64,000 bases of DNA from Chaetoceros tenuissimus (lineage: Eukaryota; Bacillariophyta; Thalassiosirophyceae; Chaetocerotales; Chaetocerotaceae): NCBI GenBank assembly GCA_021927905.1, contig BLLK01000019.1:310001-374000 (forward strand). The letters are read 5' to 3'. A program made the position numbers and the translations under genes. This document shows positions 9,459-18,905 of this stretch, piece after piece (the first letter of the stretch is position 1; each line of letters opens with the position of its first letter). Below the pieces are notes generated by a model that saw only the letters and a program-made list of their open reading frames with translations, was not told the origin of the DNA and ran no database searches.

Positions 9459-11023
9459 ATGACAGATAATAAGAGTGAAAATCGAAAAAGAAAAATTTTA
9501 CCAAGTAACCCTCAGCAGGAGGAAGAAATTCTGACTTTGACCTCTCAGAAACAATCTAAGAAAATGCCAAGGAAATATCTCAAGACAGCTCTTATCTTGA
9601 TTGCGCTTCTAGCTCTCATCATTTTGAGCTCAATAAACATCATTGTATCAACTAATATCAGAACCGAACCAAGCGAAACCAAATTGGAGTCAATCATAGT
9701 CGCTCTGAATACATTAGAAGCAAAGATTGATTCAAACCATGCCGCTCTATACACATAGATGCAAAGAATGATTCAAACCATGCTGTTATAAATACATTAG
9801 ATGCAAAGATTGATTCAAACCATGCCGCTCTTTCTAACTCTATCGAAGATATAGATAAGCATCTATTTTCGTTGAATGCTCGATTGTTTCCAACAGTTCA
9901 AATATCACCGATAATTGAAACACATTTTTGTGCGCTTTCTGCTTTTACGGCTATGTGTGTAGGTGAAAATTGGGGAGATTCACACATAGATCCATCTTTT
10001 CATTCAGGACCGAGCACTCCATTCGAACTGATTTTGCCAGATTATATAGCTCCAAAGAAAATTGTTAATGGTGTTGAACACACTTGCATTCTGTCAATAT
10101 CAAAAAGAGTATATTGCTTTGGTTCAAATAAATATTATGAACTTGGGGATAATACGAAAATTGACTCTTACGTTCCAGTGCAAGTGATGAAGGAAGATGG
10201 TTCTGTTCTTGAAGATGTCATGGATATCGAAGCTGGATACCATCACAATTGTGCAGTGCTATCATCAGGTTTGATGTATTGCTGGGGGGACTATCGACAA
10301 AGTTATGGGTTGTTAAAATGGAAAGGACTTCAGTGGAACTATGAAGATAATATCGATGTCACAATGATTGCTTTATCAAATTTTTTTACTTGTGTTGTGA
10401 TGAAGTCTGATACTTCAAAAGTTCAATGTAAAGGGGAGAAAGGTTTGTACATTGGATGTCTCTATCATGATCAAATCTTTGATATGGGTCAAGAAATCAT
10501 CAAACTAACGTCAGGAATGCAGCATTTTTGCGTGTTATTAATTGATATGACTGCAAAGTGTTTTGGCTGTAACTATGACGGTCAACTTGGAAATGGTTCG
10601 ACTAATAAAACTTCCGCATCGGCAGAACCTGTACTCGAAGAATCATCTGGCAAACCTCTATCTGGAATCACAGATATCAATGCAGGTGATGATTCTACGT
10701 GTCTTGTTTCATATGGAAAGCCGATGTGCTTCGGTAATAATATATACTCTCAACTAGGAATTGCAAATGGCAGAGCTGATGTTTTGTATCCAACTGCATT
10801 AACTGTCGCTCTCCCAGAGGGTAAAGAAGTTGTCTCTGTACATGTTGGAGTTTGGACTGGGCATATAGTCTTTTCAGATAATTCCATCTATGCCTGGGGC
10901 ACAAATGTGTATGGTACTCTTGGCGATGGGTCTGAAATAGAAACTTATTCACACATCGATAAGACGAATAAAATTGGTGATGAAGTAGGGGAGGAAGCAG
11001 TCGAAATGCTCTTCAAGTTTTAG
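9459..11023 (+). pseudogene. RCC1-repeat membrane protein, paralogue of 6743-8236, one-base frameshift
   Basis: The first part (9459-9758) encodes an N-terminus and transmembrane helix nearly matching the upstream paralogue (KALILIALLALIILSS-like) and starts the coiled coil, then stops at TAG 9756-9758. From about 9749 the +1 frame continues without interruption to 11023 through the whole propeller (CILSISKRVYCFGSNKYYEL, YHHNCAVLSSGLMYCWG, QHFCVLLIDMTAKCFGCN, NSIYAWGTNVYGTLGDGS). The two frames are joined by one missing base inside three 41-42-nt tandem copies (9708-9831). Apart from this the gene looks intact, so it is either a very young pseudogene or a sequence/assembly error. A truncated 99-residue anchored product is possible. 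Confidence 0.82.
9708..9831 (+). repeat. Three tandem 41-42-nt units within the coiled-coil region
   Basis: Units at 9708-9748, 9749-9790 and 9791-9831 share the core GATTCAAACCATGC. In frame they encode copies of NTLDAKIDSNHA. Unit boundaries carry the length difference (41 versus 42) that breaks the reading frame. Confidence 0.9.
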
Positions 11024-11117
11024 AATCCTTCCTCAAAAAGAAAAGGAGTATTTGCAAGAAATAGATAATATCCGAAGAATAAGACACATTTGCATATATG
11101 AATATATTCGAAATCTA

Positions 11118-12059
11118 CTACTTTTTATACTCATCATTTGTTTGAAATGTGACTTGCATCGACCTTACTTCCGATGTCAAGAACCAAAACCGTAAATCTT
11201 CATCGTCGATATCCATTACAGCATTCAAGAGTGTGAATAAGTACGCTGAATGGGATACTATAGCAATATCCTTCTCTGGCCGATCCATCACGAACTTGAC
11301 TAAAAAGTCATAAATACGTTCACTCTTTTCCAACAAAGTTTCACGTCTATCACCATATTCATCCCATAGTACATCATCTTCATGTTCCAGTAAAGAAAAG
11401 TCAATGAATGGAAACTCAAATTCAATCTCATCCTTCGCCCTCCGTTTATTTCCAGTCAAGAGTCCCAATTCTTCTCGACATCCTTCATGTGCAATCCATG
11501 GAATATCCCTCGCTTGAGGCGTATGATCACGAAATGATAACTGAGCAGTTTGAATGCATCTCAATAACGGACTGACAATCACTAGTTCAGGATTGAGAGT
11601 AGAACACTGCTCACGACGATCTTTGCACTGCTGTCTCCCATTTTCCGTAAGTGGCGGATCTAAAAACTCATTCCGAATGACTGGATTGAGAGATGGATCT
11701 TGTGAATCAAAATCTATGGGCAATCCTTTCTCTCTCCATATATCACAAATCAAATTATGAAATCCTTGTCCATGTCTTTGGAAATGTATTGTCTTGGTCA
11801 CTACATTAGACTTGGAATCAGATGTCGATGAACCGTCTACAATAGCTTCAGCTGTAATTTTGATTGGACGCTGAATATCAAGAGCTCCAAGATCTTTCAG
11901 TTTTTGGCGCTGTGATACAGTAAAATCCTTGGCTGCCTTGATTGCAACTTCTGATTGTCCCTTTGCTGCTGTGTTTGCAGCTGTTGAAAATGCATGAGAT
12001 GTTATTGGCCGTCTCAGGAAGGTGTAGAGTGCTGTCAAGGCTATTGTTTGTGGCTTCAT
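11118..12059 (-). CDS. Histidine phosphatase (phosphoglycerate-mutase-like) superfamily protein
   Basis: 313 residues, single exon. The branch-1 motif FQRHGQGFHN carries the phospho-accepting His of RHG near residue 96. Other superfamily features are DPPLTENGRQQC, VIVSPLLRCIQTAQL (second Arg), a Glu in WIAHEGCREELG and the distal SHSAYLFTLL (second catalytic His near 270). The layout matches fungal and plant PGM-like phosphatases of unknown substrate, not glycolytic PGAM. The N-terminus (MKPQTIALTALYTFLRRPITSHAFSTAANT) is unacidic with Arg. It could be mitochondrial, or plastid-directed through an AF motif at SHAF; I cannot decide. Confidence 0.85.
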   Translation of the reverse strand: MKPQTIALTALYTFLRRPITSHAFSTAANTAAKGQSEVAIKAAKDFTVSQRQKLKDLGALDIQRPIKITAEAIVDGSSTSDSKSNVVTKTIHFQRHGQGFHNLICDIWREKGLPIDFDSQDPSLNPVIRNEFLDPPLTENGRQQCKDRREQCSTLNPELVIVSPLLRCIQTAQLSFRDHTPQARDIPWIAHEGCREELGLLTGNKRRAKDEIEFEFPFIDFSLLEHEDDVLWDEYGDRRETLLEKSERIYDFLVKFVMDRPEKDIAIVSHSAYLFTLLNAVMDIDDEDLRFWFLTSEVRSMQVTFQTNDEYKK

Positions 12060-12462
12060 CTTTCCTAGAGTCTACTGCCAAAAAAGAGAGGTAGTATAGA
12101 TTTACTAATCTGTTACCTTTACTCGCTCTTTCGTATCTAGAGAGAAACAACAGAGGTGTTGTGTGTTTGTTGTCAATGAACAACAAGCAAGTGCGTGGTA
12201 GTCGTGTTGAATTTGTGACGAAAAAATGCGCAAATAAACATGTCAATAATTTTAGTCAGAATAATGAGGCTTGACACCCTTGAATGGCCTGACATGTTCT
12301 AAACCACGAAATCTTTTTACAGAACGCAACACAGAACACAGAAGAAGAAGATCCAGAGAGAGAACAGTTTATCAATTTCGGTATCTCCATTGTTTACAAT
12401 TGAGATCATACTCACCTACACCACTTCTAAGAACCTCCTATTCTCGCACATTATATCTCATC
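12060..12462. other. Divergent promoter region
   Basis: 403 bp between the phosphatase and thioredoxin genes. In-frame codons extend upstream of the thioredoxin ATG to 12271, but they are Arg-rich and non-conserved in style, so the signal-peptide ATG at 12463 is preferred. Confidence 0.5.
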
Positions 12463-13484
12463 ATGTCATCAGGTATGTGCCTCGTGCTCGTATCACTACT
12501 ATGTCTCCTCCTGTCGAGGGTAGACAGCTTCACATACTCGCCTGTTCTCAAGATCCGAAGCAATCCAAGAAATTATAGAAAAGAAATGGCCAACATTCTT
12601 TATTCCTCCACTACAGAAAATGAACTACCAGATATCTCATCCATGAGAATCAAAGAAATGAAGGAAGAATTAAAAAATATGAGTGTAGACTTTAGCGATT
12701 GTTTTGATAAAGATAGTCTCATGGAACGATTGATCGATGCACGAAGTGGTAAAGTTCAAGGAAAGAAAAAGGAAGAAGTAAAAGTTGAACAGACTGAACC
12801 AGCACAGCAGTCATCAGAGTCTTCTTCTTCTTTTGATAAAGAGGCATATGCTGCTGAACTTAGAGTAAAGAAAGTTCGTGAATTGAGAACAATGTGCGCA
12901 CAGAATGATATCCGATGGGCGAATTTGATTGAAAAGGAAGAATTAGTTCAAGCACTTGTATCCTATCAGGCAGAAGCTGTCAAGTTCAGTCCAAGCGGAA
13001 AAATTTTGCCTGGAAAGGTTGCTCAAATTGATGATGAAATATTGGCAAAGGAAGTTGCAGGTGGTGCTACAACCCCTCTCATGTTGGATGTATATGCAAC
13101 TTGGTGCGGTCCGGTAAGTATGGATTTGCATCAATAGGTGTGTGAGCTTTCAGATGCATCTGACCATATATTCTAATCATTAAATAGTGCAAAATGATGG
13201 CACCACTTCTTGAAGAAGCTGCAGCAGAATTAGGAAATAAAGTACGCGTAGCCAAGATTGATTCTGATGAATATCCAGAATGGTCAGGTAAATTGAATGT
13301 CAGAGGGTTACCGACAGTTGTTATTTTCGATGGAAAAACTGGAAAAGAATTAGAAAGGTACGTATGAATTATATAATTGTATTATAAAATGATGTATTCA
13401 TGTTCTCACAGTCATTATTTTGATAGAGTCGAAGGAGCTTTGCCAAAAGAAGGCCTTCTTCAACTTGCAAGAAAGCATTTGTAA
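12463..13484 (+). CDS. Thioredoxin with N-terminal helical (SAP-like) modules, probably plastid-targeted (3 exons)
   Basis: Exons 12463-13113, 13188-13357 and 13427-13484, with introns of 74 and 69 bp (donors GTAAGT, GTACGT; acceptors TAAATAG, TTGATAG), give 292 residues. Intron 1 lies exactly inside the active site WCGP|CKMM. A signal peptide (SSGMCLVLVSLLCLLLSRV) is followed by DSFTYSP, resembling the diatom plastid ASAFAP motif. Two short helical modules (ISSMRIKEMKEELKNMSVDF and LRVKKVRELRTMCAQNDIRW) resemble SAP/ARMET-C folds. A classic thioredoxin domain ends the protein: MLDVYATWCGPCKMMAPLLE, VAKIDSDEYPEW, VRGLPTVVIFDG. The disulfide-reductase role is well supported; the meaning of the helical modules is unknown. 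Confidence 0.9.
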
Positions 13485-13571
13485 AAATAGGGATCACTAA
13501 ACAACAAAACCGCACAAAAGTGGGCATAGTAAATGATATAAAATTCATATACTTAGTTATTTCCACATCAA

Positions 13572-14991
13572 TCATATATCTCCTTCTAAGCGCTGTCTCT
13601 TGAAGATCATCTCTTCCTGCTTCAAGAGCGCCTTCTTATTGAGATCTAAAGGAACTCTTGCGAAAGCAAATCTAGGTTGATCATCGTGATTGACATGAAT
13701 GATATTGCCTTGATTTGCTTCTTTTCTTTCCATCATCTCTCTGTCTTGTTCTTCCTGGCTTTTGCTACCATCTCTTACTTCAATTCCTTTCTGAAAAGAA
13801 GACTTGATGCAAGTTGCCTTCAAAGCAATCATTCAATGTAGATGTACTTTCAGTAACATCACTGGCATTGGATGCCCTAGCTACCTTTGCCATGGATGCA
13901 CTTTCAGAAACATCACTGGCATTGGATGCCCTAGCTACCTTTGCCATGGATGCACTTTCAGAAACATCACTGGTATTGGATGCCCTAGCTACCTTTGCCA
14001 TGCGTTCTTCCAAAGGACCCCCTCGATTACGCAGTGACCATTTAAATCCAATAGATTCAAGTTTTTGTATCTTGTCTTGAGCCAATTTTCCAAGTCTATA
14101 CAAACGTCGATTCTTGAGTACCCATTCCCCCATACCATCTAAACCACCTTTGAACTTTTGACTAATATTGGGATCATGATCTTCCGAATACCTCTTGAGC
14201 CAATCAAACCGTTCTTCCCAAGTATAAGTCCTCTTAGGCCCTTTACTCCATTCAAACCCAAGTTCTTCTAATAATTGTATCCTCTCTTGATTCATATTAC
14301 TACTCGTTCCTTCATTTTTACGTCGATATTCCGTCCGACAACTCTGTACAAAATTTCTCAAATTTTTAGCAGACTTTTCATCAAACATGTTTGGTTTAAA
14401 ATTCTTGTATTGTTTAAACACATTACAGTGACCATATTCCTCCTTGAATTTTTTCAAAAGAGTTATATTTTTCATAAAGACATTACCTAATGGATCACGT
14501 TTGACTTTTTTATCTCCATTGTAAAATCCTGTATACTTTGCACCATTTTTCATACATTCCAACACATCTTCAAAAACATAGGAAACTCGACTATCACGAT
14601 GTATACCCAAATCATTTCTAATTTTGGCACAAATACCGCCTTTACCCTGCCATTCTTTTGGATCGGAAGGTGCATCGTATTTGTTGACAAAGAGGTAGGC
14701 AATGGCTAGACGTCTCGCTACTTTTTTATCAAGGACGTTGTTGCGTTGATCCTCTTGTTCTTGGAGTTCCGCTTGACGTTCTTCTTCGATGAATCGATGA
14801 AAGGCGGAGTCATCATTGGCTCCTGAAGGAGGTATGGAGATGGCTGCTACTTCATTGAGAATGTTCGTGTCTTGTTGAATGGCCTGTTGAGCTTGGACGG
14901 CTGCTGATCTCTTTGTTCGTTCAGAAGTAGAGGAAGCAGCTGTTGTAGTAGTTGCTGCAACTTCTTGATATGTAATCTCTGGTGAAGGCAT
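13572..14991 (-). CDS. Helicase-associated (HA) domain protein (2 exons, alternative donors)
   Basis: Exon 1 is 13885-14991 and exon 2 is 13572-13790, with a 94-bp intron (donor AAG|GTAGCT, acceptor CTTCTTTTCAG, phase 0); the product is about 441 residues. Two HA-type units are visible: LLKKFKEEYGHCNV ... LLEELGFEWSKGP, and ERFDWLKRYSEDH ... GMGEWVLKNRRLYRLGKL ... IQKLESIGFKWS. HA domains are small helical modules, hugely expanded as stand-alone proteins in diatoms, with unknown function (possibly nucleic-acid binding). The N-terminus is Ser/Thr/Ala-rich. Just before the donor, three 54-bp tandem units encode MAKVARASN-type repeats, and each contains the same donor, so splice forms differing by 18 residues are possible. 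Unspliced, the frame stops after HQVFFSERN. Confidence 0.8.
13840..14001 (-). repeat. Three 54-bp tandem units, each with a splice donor
   Basis: Units 14001-13948, 13947-13894 and 13893-13840 differ by only a few bases. Each begins ATGGCAAAGGTAGCTAGGGC, so potential donors fall at 13992, 13938 and 13884, all in the same phase. Confidence 0.93.
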
Positions 14992-15345
14992 CTTTTGCGA
15001 AGGTAGATGGTAGAAGGCTATTATTTCTAAAGCACACTGTTGCTTAGAAAGGTAACGAATAGGTATGATACAGTACTTTTCATGAAATGAAAATAATTTT
15101 CAATCTCAACGCAAAAGTTTTGGAGAGATAATAACCTAATGACACTATTCTAGAACGTAACGCTTCATTGACACCTGTCAACCTGTCAATAAATGTCTGC
15201 GAAGCATCTTCTCTTTCTTTTCATCATCAACTCTTGTCCATCTTCATCCATCATCTCAAGCGTGTTGTTCTATTTTACTAGTGCATCTTCATGTCTATTT
15301 CCATAACACACTTTCTTTCATTCATACAACACACTTTTGAAAAAG
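14992..15345. other. Divergent promoter region
   Basis: 354 bp between the HA-domain gene and the Tudor-like gene. No gene seen. Confidence 0.5.
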
Positions 15346-16104
15346 ATGAGTTCGATAAAGCAAGATCCAGATGACCTTCCTGATCTTCAACCATTTGGTC
15401 AGATCGATCAGGAATTTTCTGCGCTAGAGAAACTGTTAAAGGAACTCAAGACCCTTAAACCTCGATCCAAGCCTTCGTATTATGTTGGACAACGACTTGC
15501 TAAAGATTTCATGTCTCCCTTTACTGGTAGAGTGGTGGCTACTCCTTCTTCCTCTAGAAGATATTAGTAAGTTTCTATATATATAAATAGTACATTTTGA
15601 ACCTACTATAAATTCTAACAAGCTTTATAGTAAAATCGTTTATGATGAAGATGGAGATGAGGAAGAATTGGATGAGAAGGAGGTAGAAGAAGGGTTTCAA
15701 CAGTATTGGGAAAATGAAGGTATGCAAATTATACCTTCTCCAAAGAAAAGGAGAAAGTATCAGCTACCAGGCCCTAAATTTCCAAGAGGTATGTCAGCGC
15801 ATGCTCTTTCTTACTACTGTTTACTTCATTCATTTTTCTCATATTCTTTGTAGGAACATTCATTTCAAGAGAATTTCCACGGACCTATGCTGCAACCATC
15901 GTAAAGTTGCCAAAAAAGGCAACAGGCTATTATATCATTCAATACGATGTTGAAAAATTCAAGGGCAAGACTGTCAGAATGAAGAAGAAGCAAATTGAAG
16001 TAATGGTTGCAAAATACAAGCTGTGGAGTGATTTTAAAATCAAGCGGGATAAAAAAGAGAAGAAGAAAAGAAAACTGCGCAATAGAGCACTCAAAACTGA
16101 GTGA
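15346..16104 (+). CDS. Two-domain Tudor-like (SH3-fold) nuclear protein (3 exons)
   Basis: Exons 15346-15566, 15631-15788 and 15854-16104 (introns of 64 and 65 bp; donors GTAAGT and GTATGT; acceptors TTTATAG and TTTGTAG) give 209 residues. The spliced protein has a first Tudor/chromo-like barrel (YYVGQRLAKDF, GRVVATPSSSRRYYKIVYDE, DGDEEELDEKEVEEG) and a second (RGTFISREFPRTYAATIVKL, GYYIIQYDVEKFKGKTVRM). A very basic tail (KRDKKEKKKRKLRNR) suggests nuclear localisation. The barrel pattern, hydrophobic strand plus G-x-V followed by Y-x-V-x-Y-acidic, is what supports the call. Histone or methyl-ligand binding is inference. It resembles the repeat units of the 34374-36764 protein in pattern. Confidence 0.75.
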
Positions 16105-16154
16105 TTCTTTGCAATGCTTATACATGTATATATCACTTAATAAATAAGTCAATG

Positions 16155-16175
16155 AATGAATATCCTAGAGTAGTC
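16155..16175 (+). repeat. 21-nt dispersed repeat, copy 1
   Basis: AATGAATATCCTAGAGTAGT plus C. It is identical to 18839-18859, and both lie in gaps between convergent genes. Confidence 0.85.
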
Positions 16176-16280
16176 ATTATTCATGAAAGCTTGTTATTTG
16201 TTGTTTCTTAAACATTTCAATATGTATGTATATACTTGTTCTGTTAGCTCCTCATGGAAACATTTCAATTTCGTCGTTAC

Positions 16281-17117
16281 TCAAGACGTTCCTGCTTTTC
16301 GATAAGTACCAAAAACCCAATCCCAAATAATGTAAAACTCTGCATAATTTTTAGCACTTTTTCCATGATTGGAATATCTATGATGAGAATCATGATGCCC
16401 GATAGGAGCTCGCAATGGGAACCATTTCCACCAAAGAACATTAATTAAAGGATGATCATATCCTGAATGGTTAATGGTGTTCTCAGATAATCGAATGAAA
16501 CAATAGATTGTAAATGCTATCGATGACGGTTTCACCAAAATAGTAGCCATTATCATAGGGATACCGGCCTGTAGGGTTGAATCAAGGTCATGAACATATG
16601 CTGTAGCATATGTTGTAGGAGTCTGCAACTGATGATGCTGACTGTGCCATTTCTTCCACATGTATGGAATTTCGTGTTGGATCCGATGCCCCCAGTAGAG
16701 AAAAAAATCATCCAAAAGGTGCAGCATAATCAATTTGAACATGACTTGTGCCATCGTACGTTGTGAATTCAGATTCGAGAAGGATTTTTCTGTTGCTAAA
16801 TCATCAGCAGTAGAGGATGAGAAGATGTGAGATAAAAGTATACCCGCAATCAAACCAATGAACCATTGGGCTGGGCCTATCAAAGAAAGGACATTGCTTA
16901 CGAATTGTTCTTTCTTTGATATCTTCGCAAAAACTTTATCTCTTAAAGATTCTCTACTTTCCTTGCTGTGTTTGTAAATAATGAAATGTTGCGGAGTGAG
17001 AACTTTCATTATTTCCAGAACTCGTACAAAGAAATGAGTGAAGAAGAAACCCAAAGCTGCAGCCATGAGAGGTAGACAACCCCAGACAAAGATTTGTTCG
17101 TAATCAATGAGGCTCAT
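16281..17117 (-). CDS. Fatty acid hydroxylase / sterol desaturase superfamily membrane enzyme
   Basis: 278 residues from the ATG at 17115-17117. It has several hydrophobic helices and the di-iron histidine boxes of the superfamily: HRIQH (HxxxH), HSQHH (HxxHH), NHSGYDHP and HHDSHH (HxxHH). The protein is an ER-type membrane oxygenase acting on fatty acyl or sterol substrates; substrate undetermined. The 5' structure is uncertain. An upstream frame (17331 down to 17104) encodes a hydrophobic N-terminus and could be exon 1. A donor GTAAGC and acceptor GGCTGCAG would define a 76-bp intron (17057-17132) and keep frame, but would remove the first predicted helix of the simple model. The gene converges with the two-Tudor-like gene. 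Confidence 0.82.
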   Translation of the reverse strand: MSLIDYEQIFVWGCLPLMAAALGFFFTHFFVRVLEIMKVLTPQHFIIYKHSKESRESLRDKVFAKISKKEQFVSNVLSLIGPAQWFIGLIAGILLSHIFSSSTADDLATEKSFSNLNSQRTMAQVMFKLIMLHLLDDFFLYWGHRIQHEIPYMWKKWHSQHHQLQTPTTYATAYVHDLDSTLQAGIPMIMATILVKPSSIAFTIYCFIRLSENTINHSGYDHPLINVLWWKWFPLRAPIGHHDSHHRYSNHGKSAKNYAEFYIIWDWVFGTYRKAGTS

Positions 17118-17878
17118 AATCAAGCTGCTTACTGTTTTTCTTCAGGAAGAGATGGATTTTGTTAATTACTTGCATTATGTTATCTGGTAAGTAGAAAAAG
17201 GATTTGCTGTGAGGCCAGTAGGTATTCGTCCAGTGTTCCGTGAGGGTGGCCCAATTGTTCCGGTTAGTGTTCCGGTTCATAACCCACAACAAATATGACC
17301 CTATTATAACTAGTATACACCACTTATACATCGTCTGTCCGTCTCTCCTTTCATCATTGGCAACCCAGCAAAATGCTCGTTTGCACTACTATTGTTGTGG
17401 CTGTTGTCACTATTGTAGTTCTTTATTAACTCTCACTTTAGATCTATTTAATTTGTTTTAACAATAACCCATTCCCTCGAAAATATTGGTGTGTCACATA
17501 AAATTCTGTTAGCTAGCTAGCGACAAGCCAACAAAGCCTGTGACTTCCACTACTACTGCCACGTAGACGGAGAATGGGAATCACTTCCCAGGACCGTTTG
17601 CGCTGGCATAGCCTTTGCCGACGAGACAGCAGCACTCATGCAGTAGAGGCATCTCACCTAGAACTCACTTTCTTATGATTGCAAGAAGTACATCAACTCC
17701 TCCTAGTTCGCAGCCTCTCTGTTGCATTAGACAAAGCTCTTTGAAGGCTAGAGAGCAGCGTCGCGCGGAAATCTCAGATTTATTACCACACACAAATTAC
17801 TAGGAAGTTTCTCCTCTAATAAACCTCTCCGAATACGAAATTGTATTTTCATTTACCTTATAATTTCAATTATTCGAA
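17118..17878. other. Divergent promoter region with possible hydroxylase 5' exon
   Basis: Contains the minus-strand frame 17331-17104 described under the hydroxylase. A 62-codon plus-strand frame at 17615 has no domain. Otherwise non-coding; TAGCTAGCTAGC near 17510 is a simple palindromic repeat. Confidence 0.4.
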
Positions 17879-18787
17879 ATGACAACCACCGGCAGTATCA
17901 AGAAGCGAAGTACTACTAGTGCTACTATCAGTACAACACCTTTTCCCGTATCAAATGATGAAATTGATCAAATGATCAACGCAGTAGCTGATACAAAGCC
18001 TCACGATCCTTCTTGGATCAAGGAAGCGCATCATCATCTGTCCAGAGCATGGGTCAGAGCGGTCATGGGACAGCCATACAAGAAGGATAAAACCAAGCGT
18101 CGGCCTTTTGATTATTCCAAAAAGAAATTAATGGACTATCTCGAATGGAGGCAAAAGACTAACATCACGCACAAGATTGCTCATCATATCAATCAAGGCG
18201 ATGACAACACAGAATATCAAGCCTTGAATGCTGGCTCTAAAGATTGTTACTGGTACGGTACTGACAAAGAAGGAAGCCCCGTTCTTTGGTACAGAGCCGA
18301 CGCGACAGAGTTTCGCAAATGTAACATTGCCAATATGAAGGAGTATACGTATTTAGTGATACAAGGTGCCATTGATCACATGCCTGATACTTTACACAGC
18401 ATAAACTTTGTGATTTTATTTGATCAGTTTGATTTGGTTGGTGCTCTTGGAAAACCAGCTCTTGCTCCAAACTTTATCAAGGGATTTATGAAAATTTGTC
18501 CGGATCGTTTGAAGCGAGCGTATTTTGTGACGGGGAATATTGGTCACATGTTTCTCAAGATTGCAAATTCCATTGCTCCGAAAAGCATCATGGATAAGGT
18601 CGTAGAATACAAATCACGCGAGGCTGCAGCCCGAGCATTGGTCGAAGATGGGGTTGTCTGTAATGAACATCATGTACCTGATTTCATGGGAGGGGAATCA
18701 TATGTTCACGATCAAAAGATTGTAAGCAATTATGCTGCAATGATGACAAATATCAGTAACGATATGAGAGCTATGATCAAGGAGTAA
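17879..18787 (+). CDS. CRAL-TRIO (Sec14-like) lipid-transfer domain protein
   Basis: 302 residues, single exon. An N-terminal Ser/Thr-rich leader precedes a short CRAL-TRIO-N-like helical part (HHLSRAWVRAVMG, KKKLMDYLEWRQKT). The lipid-binding domain occupies about residues 110-275: CYWYGTDKEGSPVLWYRAD, INFVILFDQFDLVGALGK, MKICPDRLKRAYFVTG and NIGHMFLKIANSIAPKSIMDK. These follow the Sec14 strand-helix order, with YPERL replaced by CPDRL. The likely role is a soluble phospholipid or hydrophobic-ligand transfer protein; the ligand is unknown. Confidence 0.85.
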   Translation: MTTTGSIKKRSTTSATISTTPFPVSNDEIDQMINAVADTKPHDPSWIKEAHHHLSRAWVRAVMGQPYKKDKTKRRPFDYSKKKLMDYLEWRQKTNITHKIAHHINQGDDNTEYQALNAGSKDCYWYGTDKEGSPVLWYRADATEFRKCNIANMKEYTYLVIQGAIDHMPDTLHSINFVILFDQFDLVGALGKPALAPNFIKGFMKICPDRLKRAYFVTGNIGHMFLKIANSIAPKSIMDKVVEYKSREAAARALVEDGVVCNEHHVPDFMGGESYVHDQKIVSNYAAMMTNISNDMRAMIKE

Positions 18788-18838
18788 GAACTGCAATTAC
18801 GTAATAAAGCATTAAGTAACCCTTTCTCATATAAGCAC

Positions 18839-18859
18839 AATGAATATCCTAGAGTAGTC
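18839..18859 (+). repeat. 21-nt dispersed repeat, copy 2
   Basis: Identical to 16155-16175. It lies between the convergent CRAL-TRIO and bS18 genes, and the following 15 bases are also alike (TCATTATTCATGAAAG versus TCTTTATCTATAAAAG). Confidence 0.85.
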
Positions 18860-18905
18860 TTTATCTATAAAAGTCGCATAATTAAAAAGCATACGCTCGC
18901 AAAGC

